Shown here: in pieces, positions 58,442-64,000 of the stretch
How positions within the stretch are numbered: position 1 is the first letter of the stretch
Layout of the letters: the number at the start of each line of letters is the position of its first letter
Assembly: GCF_014839805.1 (NCBI RefSeq)
Contig: NC_051138.1
Location: 7,066,983 to 7,130,982 of the forward strand
Source of the DNA: Manduca sexta
Lineage: Eukaryota > Arthropoda > Insecta > Lepidoptera > Sphingidae
Reading direction: 5' to 3'
Length of the DNA stretch: 64,000 nucleotides
Made by a program: the position numbers and the translations under genes
The notes under the pieces: model-generated
Told to the model about the DNA's origin: nothing
The model's input: the letters and a program-made list of their open reading frames with translations, nothing else
The model's database searches: none

Positions 58442-61400
58442 TCATTCGTCATATTCGCGAGTGAAGAAGCAAGACGGCCATTGCGACGTTTTTTTGGGCA
58501 AAAGAGATGCGGGGCACAGTAATAAATCTTGCAATGATCCCACTGTGTAGTTTCCGAGGGAATTTAACACCCACTCGTAGTTGACTGGTACAATACCGAG
58601 CTCCACTGTAAGATCTAAAAAGAGAATACACCAAATTATACAAAAAATCTGTTTTAGCTTTAAATTAAAGTATTATATTACTGGTGGTAGGTCTCTCATG
58701 TGTATGAGTCCACCCGTATTATGTAGTCACTGTTGTGTTCCCGTTTGAAGAACATTGTAACCAGTGTAAGTACTGGACATAATAAGGCTTAACTTCCCAT
58801 GTCTCAGGATGGCGAGCGCAGTACTGTGTAATTCAAGGCGTTGGATGGTGTTTCTACTGTTTATGGTCGGTAGTATCGCTTACCATAAGGCGAACGGCAA
58901 GCTCGTCTCGTCATTTAAAGCAATAAACAAAAATAAAAAAAATCTGTAAACATACATATAAATCGATCCTCCTGGGTGTTTTCCGGCTCTGCTAGTAACA
59001 GAGCAGGTCCTGGCGTATCCTCGGTCACTCTTACCTGTTTAATTTCGTTTACTACGCGGCCGCCTGCGGCTTCTAACATTGTCTATGTCATAAAAAAATT
59101 ATGGATAAAAGAGTCGATTAAATATAACTTATAGTATACAAATACATTTATTTTACTTTTCGTCTATTCTAGTTATGTCCAATTTTATCGTAGTTCCTAT
59201 TTTGTTAAATGTCAATATAATAAAACGAAAACCACACAAGTAACATATTATAATTAATACCTATATAATAATATAGGTTTACTTATACTAGACAATCTAT
59301 ACTTATAATAAATCTGTAGAAAGGTCAATTCTGTACATGTAATATATTTCCACAATAACTATCAGGGGGTGATTAGGGATCGATACTGATGCCAAAAATG
59401 CAATTAGTAAATTTTTTGTCTGCCTGTCTGTATAACCGTTATAGAAACAAAAACTACTCGACGGATTTTAACGAAACTTGGTACAATTATTTTTCATACT
59501 CCTGTGCTGGTTATAGTATACTTTTCATCACGCTACAATTAATAAGAGCAGAGCAGTGAAGGGAAATGTTGGGAAATCGGGAGAAGTTACTCCATTTTTT
59601 AAGCTTCCGTCGCGTGTGCAACCTTAATGGTTAAAGCTACACAGAAATCATGTATGACGGAAATGTTCTCCTTAAAATTATATAAAAATATCCCACGACA
59701 GCATATGTCTATCTTTTATGGTTGACTCGCAATAACACGTGTAACTCCCGATAGCTTAGCAGTTCGAAGCTTTCTCATTATATTTGTCTACTCTTACGTT
59801 TATAACACTCTCAGTCATCCCTAATTAAAAAGTTAACATTATTAAATATTCCATAAAAAAAATCATAGAAATCGGTATAGAAACACCAAAGTTATACATG
59901 AAATACGCTAATAATAAGCCATCACGCGTGAATACTTAATCATGCTATAAGGATTATTTTTGTATATATATAAGGTCGCGAACGGACACGCAGGCGGCTT
60001 GCTTGGCACCTAGAGGCTAGCGAATCACCCAGCGAGTAGCTTCGTAAAACGAACATTCTCGAACGTTCGCGACCGGCTCCATTTTTGAAGTCCGAAATCC
60101 ACGCGGGATCCAATTTTTAATTCGGGATGACTGAGAGTGTTATAAACGTAAGAGTAGACAAATATAATGAGAAAGCTTCGAACTGCTAAGCTATCGGGAG
60201 TTACACGTGTTATTGTGAGTCAACCATAAAAGATAGACATATGCTGTCGTGGGATATTTTTTAGATAATTTTAAGGAGAACATTTCCGTCATACATGATA
60301 ACAGTGTAGCTTTAACCATTAAGGTTGCACACGCGACGGAAGCTTAAAAAATGGAGTAACTTCTCCCGTTTTCCCAACATTTCCCTTCACTGCTCTGCTC
60401 CTATTAATTGTAGCGTGATGAAAACTATACTATAACCAGCACAGGAATATGACAAATAATTGTACCAAGTTTCGTTAAAATCCGTGGAGTAGTTTTTGTT
60501 TCTATAACGGTTATACAGACAGACAGACAGACAAAAATTTTACTAATTGCATTTTTGGCATCAGTATCGATCCCTAATCACCCCCTGATAGTTATTTTGG
60601 AAATATATTTCATGTACAGAATTGACCTCTCTACAGATTTATTATAAGTATAGAAGATTAATGTTTAAGATAGATCGAAAAAAGCCTTTGGGGTAGTATA
60701 TTGCCAATTGTAGATATTCGAGCATCACTTAGCTACGGGGAAGCCGACTTACCTTCAATGTGTTCACGTCGAGCACGCTAAACGGCGGCATGCAGTAGAA
60801 CGTGATGCCTTGAAACAGTTTCCGTTTGGCGATGCGTGAGCGCTTCGGTCCTGGCTCGCCAGTACTGTCAAGGACCTCGAACTTTACCTTAAATTAAATC
60901 CATAAAGTTTTTACCTATACATACCAGCTTTAGTTATATAGAATTAAAACAAATAAAATGCTGCAAAACCTAAAAATATAAACACAAAATTAGGTTTTGG
61001 AACGCGTCCATATCTTGTGAATGCAAATAGTTTTAAAATGCAAGGTATACAATATAGATAACACATAGCAACATCATTATTCCGTCTTTATTTTTGTTTA
61101 GGATACTATTTCTATTTCGCGTGGAAAACGAATTAACGCTACCGCCTAGGAGTAGCGACCCTAAACGACGCTACGTCCAAGGCGAAATTAAAAAAAAACG
61201 ACGCAAGACCCAGGACAGGGCAAAATAAAAGTTCCCCAGTTTAACCGTTTGGTCTGTAAAAACGGTGACGTTTACTTTTGAAATGATTTTTATTATCCTG
61301 ACCCAGAGCCGCGGTGGCGCCAATGTGGCAAATTTTGGGTCCGCCACGAACCAGAATGTAAGCGAACGCAACCGCGTCACTATGTTTTTAAAAATGAACC

Positions 61401-64000
61401 CCTATTGCATGAAAATGAGACACAAAAGGTGTGTTTTAAAACATTCGTGTCAGCTACACAAGCTCATATTATTATCTTTTGCAAAACTGCTGTAGCGCTC
61501 ATTTTTAAACGTATACGTGTGTTTCCGCATGCTTGTAGAGATTATTCGTCTGATGTTGTTGCCACTGCACTAGAGTTGCGCGCGTACATGTACAACATAC
61601 GTAGATCTGCAGTCAACTTATTTATCCCATTTACCAGCGGAATGTTTGCCGGCAAACATGTACAGCTACATGACATTACGCGTTTCACGGGAATATAACC
61701 TTATTATTAGCCTCATATTAAGGTTATTTTTCTGTGACACGCGTAATGTCATGTAGCTGTCATGTTTGCCGGCAAACATTCCGCTGGTAAATGGGTTAAT
61801 AGTAATTACCTCATCAACCCATCTCATAGCTTTCAAACACTTTTCCACCCATTCAAATGAAACAATCCACTTGCCAGCTGCCAACGCAGACATATACTTC
61901 ACAGATCTGTGGAAGAATACACTATTAAAACTACTTGTTTTATGTAGTTTCAAAAACAAAACGAAAAATAAACCTGGATGTGTCATGCAGACAATAAAAG
62001 AATTGCCAACTTATTCTTCTGGTATTGTGTGCTCTCACACCCTTATGGATTATTTTTAAAATACACCCGGCGAGAGGTCCTTTTAATTGCTTAAACATAG
62101 TATGTGACTATGTTTAAGCAATTAAAAGGATTATTATTATTTAATTATTATTACTACCCACTGATATTAATTAATTATTACCTTTGCGACTTGTAGTCTT
62201 CATCAACTCCCACTACTAGATGAGTGACATCTTTTGTATATTTATCAACGTAAACCCATTTAAGTGACGCACATAAATTCTTCAATTTTGTGATTTCACT
62301 AGATGTTAAGCAAGAGCCAGCTATACACAATCTTTTATTGTTAGCAGTGTTCAGGTTTTTCAATGCCAGCGATCTCATTCTTGGAGATTCCGGAGTGTTT
62401 TCAAAGGCTTTAGTCATAAATTCTTTCTCTTGTGTGTTCTTTGCCACATCAGACGTTGGACAAAGTGTTATCTCAGGATCCTCATCCTCCGTATTTTCAT
62501 TTTCAAAGTTTAACGACTTTCTGGCAACTGGTGTAGACTTGTGTTTAATGTGATCAACAAATTTGTTTATAGTCAGTGGGGTTTCCAATGCATGCTTTTT
62601 CGTGACACATTCAATAATGGTTCCATCCTTATTGCTTTTATTAAATTCTACACTCTCTGTCAAATTAATAACACTTCTAGATTTTTGCTTGACTACTGTT
62701 TTTTTCTCATCCTTTTCTGGTGGATTTAGTTTCTGTTCTAGTTTGTTTATTGACGATTCATTCTTTTGTCGAAGTTTAGAATAAGATACATTCCTATTGG
62801 TAAAAATAAAATATGTTATGACAAATTAATATTAAAAAGAAGAAAGTTTGAATGTCCCCTACATTAGTAAAATAGTCAGTATAATAGAAGAATACTTATT
62901 AATTTCAGAAAAATAATTCACCAATATAAAAACTACAATAGCCCTGATGCTATAATGGGTATTTTTAAGGGCAATGGACCTCAATACGGGAGTAATATTT
63001 GTACATGAAAATTAAACTATGTATTTCTCAGAGTTTAATGTTTAACATTCGCGTAAACATAAGAAATCATTATTTGTAGACGATTTAAGAACCTTTTAAG
63101 AAGAAGAGAAATATAACGTACTTTTGTGGTGTATCTTCCACTATGCTTTTATCAGATTCATCATCTTTGTCATCAATATGTGGAGTGTATTCCTGCAGCT
63201 CTAAATTTCGACACATGACTGGTGTCAGTAAGTTATGTACTTGCTGTTGCGTAGACTCGCGGACCTGTTGATCGTACCGTAATTAGAGGCTGTAATAATT
63301 ATAATTTAAAACTTAAAAAAATACAACAAAAAATTACACATACAATATTTTTCAGTGTTCTATCACCATTTTCATTATCCTTTTCGCCTAATGAGAACAT
63401 ATTTTCGCTCTCTTTTTGATCGTAGTAATCTTTAATGTTTGTAAACGATTCAGACTGATTTGAGCCTGGAATGCTCACAATTTTGGATTTTTGTGTTAGT
63501 GTTCTTACATCTTTTCCAACTGTACCTATTTTTGATGTTGCAGTTGGAGTACCTCGGTGTTCATTTTCAATATCCTTATCAATATTACCAAAAACTTGGT
63601 CAATAACAGCTTCATAAGTTACAAGTTCACTTTCATTCTTATCATTTTTATCACAATGAGATGTATGAGAGTTAGTAATGCACATTTCTCCAATATCCTC
63701 AGAAATAGTTTTCATTTTCTTGCTTTTTGGTAAATCACAGTCAGTAGTGGTTTCTCTGCTTCTTTTGTCTGCGTTTTTATATTTATTTGTATGAATAGAG
63801 GGTAAAAGTATTTCTGAAGTTCCTTTATTAGTATTTTGTAAAAGTTGTACATTTTCATCCTGTGCCTTTGTTTTATAATTATTAATTTGTATATCACTCA
63901 AAATGTTTATATTCTTACTCTTGTCCAAATGTATTGTCGGACCAACTTGAGTAGTGGTCTTATTATTGCTAATATTACAAAAGTTACATTGTTCATCATT
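58442..64000 (-). CDS. BRCA1: BRCA1 homologue, C-terminal part with tandem BRCT domains
   Basis: Seven exons in transcription order: from the window edge to 63344, 63264-63122, 62793-62182, 61906-61810, 60887-60753, 59082-58956 and 58614-58442. All phases join, giving 647 residues and a TGA. The 5' part, where a RING domain is expected, lies outside the window. A long hydrophilic Ser/Asn/Lys/Glu-rich region comes first. BRCT1 follows (RLCIAGSCLTSSE, DVTHLVVGVDEDY, LAAGKWIVSFEWVEKCLKAM), then the linker GPKRSRIAKRKLFQG and BRCT2 (TMLEAAGGRVV, IVPVNYEWVLNSLGNYTV). The linker and the W of BRCT2 match BRCA1 better than BARD1. The phosphoserine-binding Ser and Lys of BRCT1 (GSCLT and GKW) are kept. 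In vertebrates BRCA1-BARD1 is a ubiquitin ligase that directs homologous recombination; insect function is inferred. Confidence 0.8.
58680..58925 (+). repeat. LINE 3'-end fragment in a BRCA1 intron
   Basis: Words GGTGGTAGGTCTCTCATGTG, GCTTACCATAAGGCGAACGG and CAAGCTCGTCTCGTCATTTA followed by AAGCAATAAA are characteristic of the 3' UTR of common lepidopteran LINEs. No coding sequence remains. It lies between the last two BRCA1 exons. Confidence 0.55.
59297..60653. mobile_element. 1.36-kb inverted-repeat element in a BRCA1 intron
   Basis: The arms 59297-59820 and 60127-60653 are inverted copies of about 520 bp that start CTATACTTATAATAAATCTG and end with its complement. Landmarks are CCCTAATCACCCCCTGATAG, AACGGTTATACAGACAGACA and GAGTTACACGTGT. 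The centre (59821-60126) is unique and contains GC-rich words around 59980-60080. One arm alone occurs at about 40985-41503. No transposase and no clear target duplication. Confidence 0.82.
61626..61795. mobile_element. 170-bp TTAA MITE in a BRCA1 intron
   Basis: CCCATTTACCAGCGGAATGT is mirrored by ACATTCCGCTGGTAAATGGG. Flanks are TTAT (61622-61625) and TTAA (61796-61799), and the ends start with CCC as in piggyBac elements. The arms pair over about 60 bp and include the palindromic word TTTGCCGGCAAA. It ends 14 bp before the donor-side border of a BRCA1 exon. Confidence 0.8.
62079..62129. repeat. Perfect 22-bp hairpin in a BRCA1 intron
   Basis: Stem CCTTTTAATTGCTTAAACAT plus AG at 62079-62100, loop TATGTGA, complementary arm 62108-62129. 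No mismatch. Confidence 0.9.

Noticed and set aside
61171..61698. Frames between BRCA1 exons
   Set aside because: They do not fit the BRCT domains in phase, and the neighbouring exons already join directly in phase.

Overview
The window looks like a moth or butterfly (Lepidoptera) nuclear chromosome. The evidence is AT-rich DNA, short introns with canonical GT-AG sites, a KPSE-type acyl-CoA desaturase of the lepidopteran fatty-acid/pheromone family, tRNA-derived SINEs, and many TTAA-flanked and hAT-like repeats. Exon boundaries below were worked out by eye from splice signals and reading phase. Family names rest on motif recognition; no search was run.

Layout. (1) 1400-4985 (+): the last five exons of an SLC36/PAT-type amino-acid transporter (pathetic-like), with its 5' end outside the window. 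(2) 10820-11725 (+): an intronless three-RRM ELAV/Hu-family gene that looks like a retrogene. (3) 13604-18559: a cluster of inverted-repeat elements, one with many copies of a GGGGCAAGTGCGCC-like motif in both orientations. (4) 19583-23484 (+): an eight-exon ankyrin-repeat DHHC palmitoyltransferase. (5) 26654-28291: a 1.6-kb foldback element with a TATA target duplication. (6) 29109-33605 (-): a complete four-exon Delta9-type desaturase of 352 residues. (7) 34600-47142: a nested transposon locus. (8) 49275-50118 (+): a truncated Jockey-like LINE. (9) 50440-57000: SINE, MITE and tandem repeats. (10) 58442 to the window end (-): the seven 3' exons of a BRCA1 homologue with the tandem BRCT domains.

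The nested locus (34600-47142) is the most structured part. A TTAA-flanked, piggyBac-like element with inverted ends carries an N-terminal and a C-terminal transposase fragment, with a two-exon THAP-domain relic between them where the catalytic core would be expected. A nearly complete I-like LINE (34650-41541, 13-bp target duplication) sits in the left inverted repeat. A hAT MITE (43782-44445, 8-bp duplication) splits the transposase N-terminus. A 66-bp retroposon tail and a SINE are also inserted. A perfect 50-bp palindrome lies just upstream of the C-terminal fragment.

The host genes are independent housekeeping or metabolic loci with no operon-like logic. The transporter, ELAV and DHHC genes are on the + strand. 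The DHHC gene and the desaturase converge at 23.5-29.1 kb. The BRCA1 introns contain a 1.36-kb long-armed inverted repeat, a 170-bp TTAA MITE and a perfect 22-bp hairpin.
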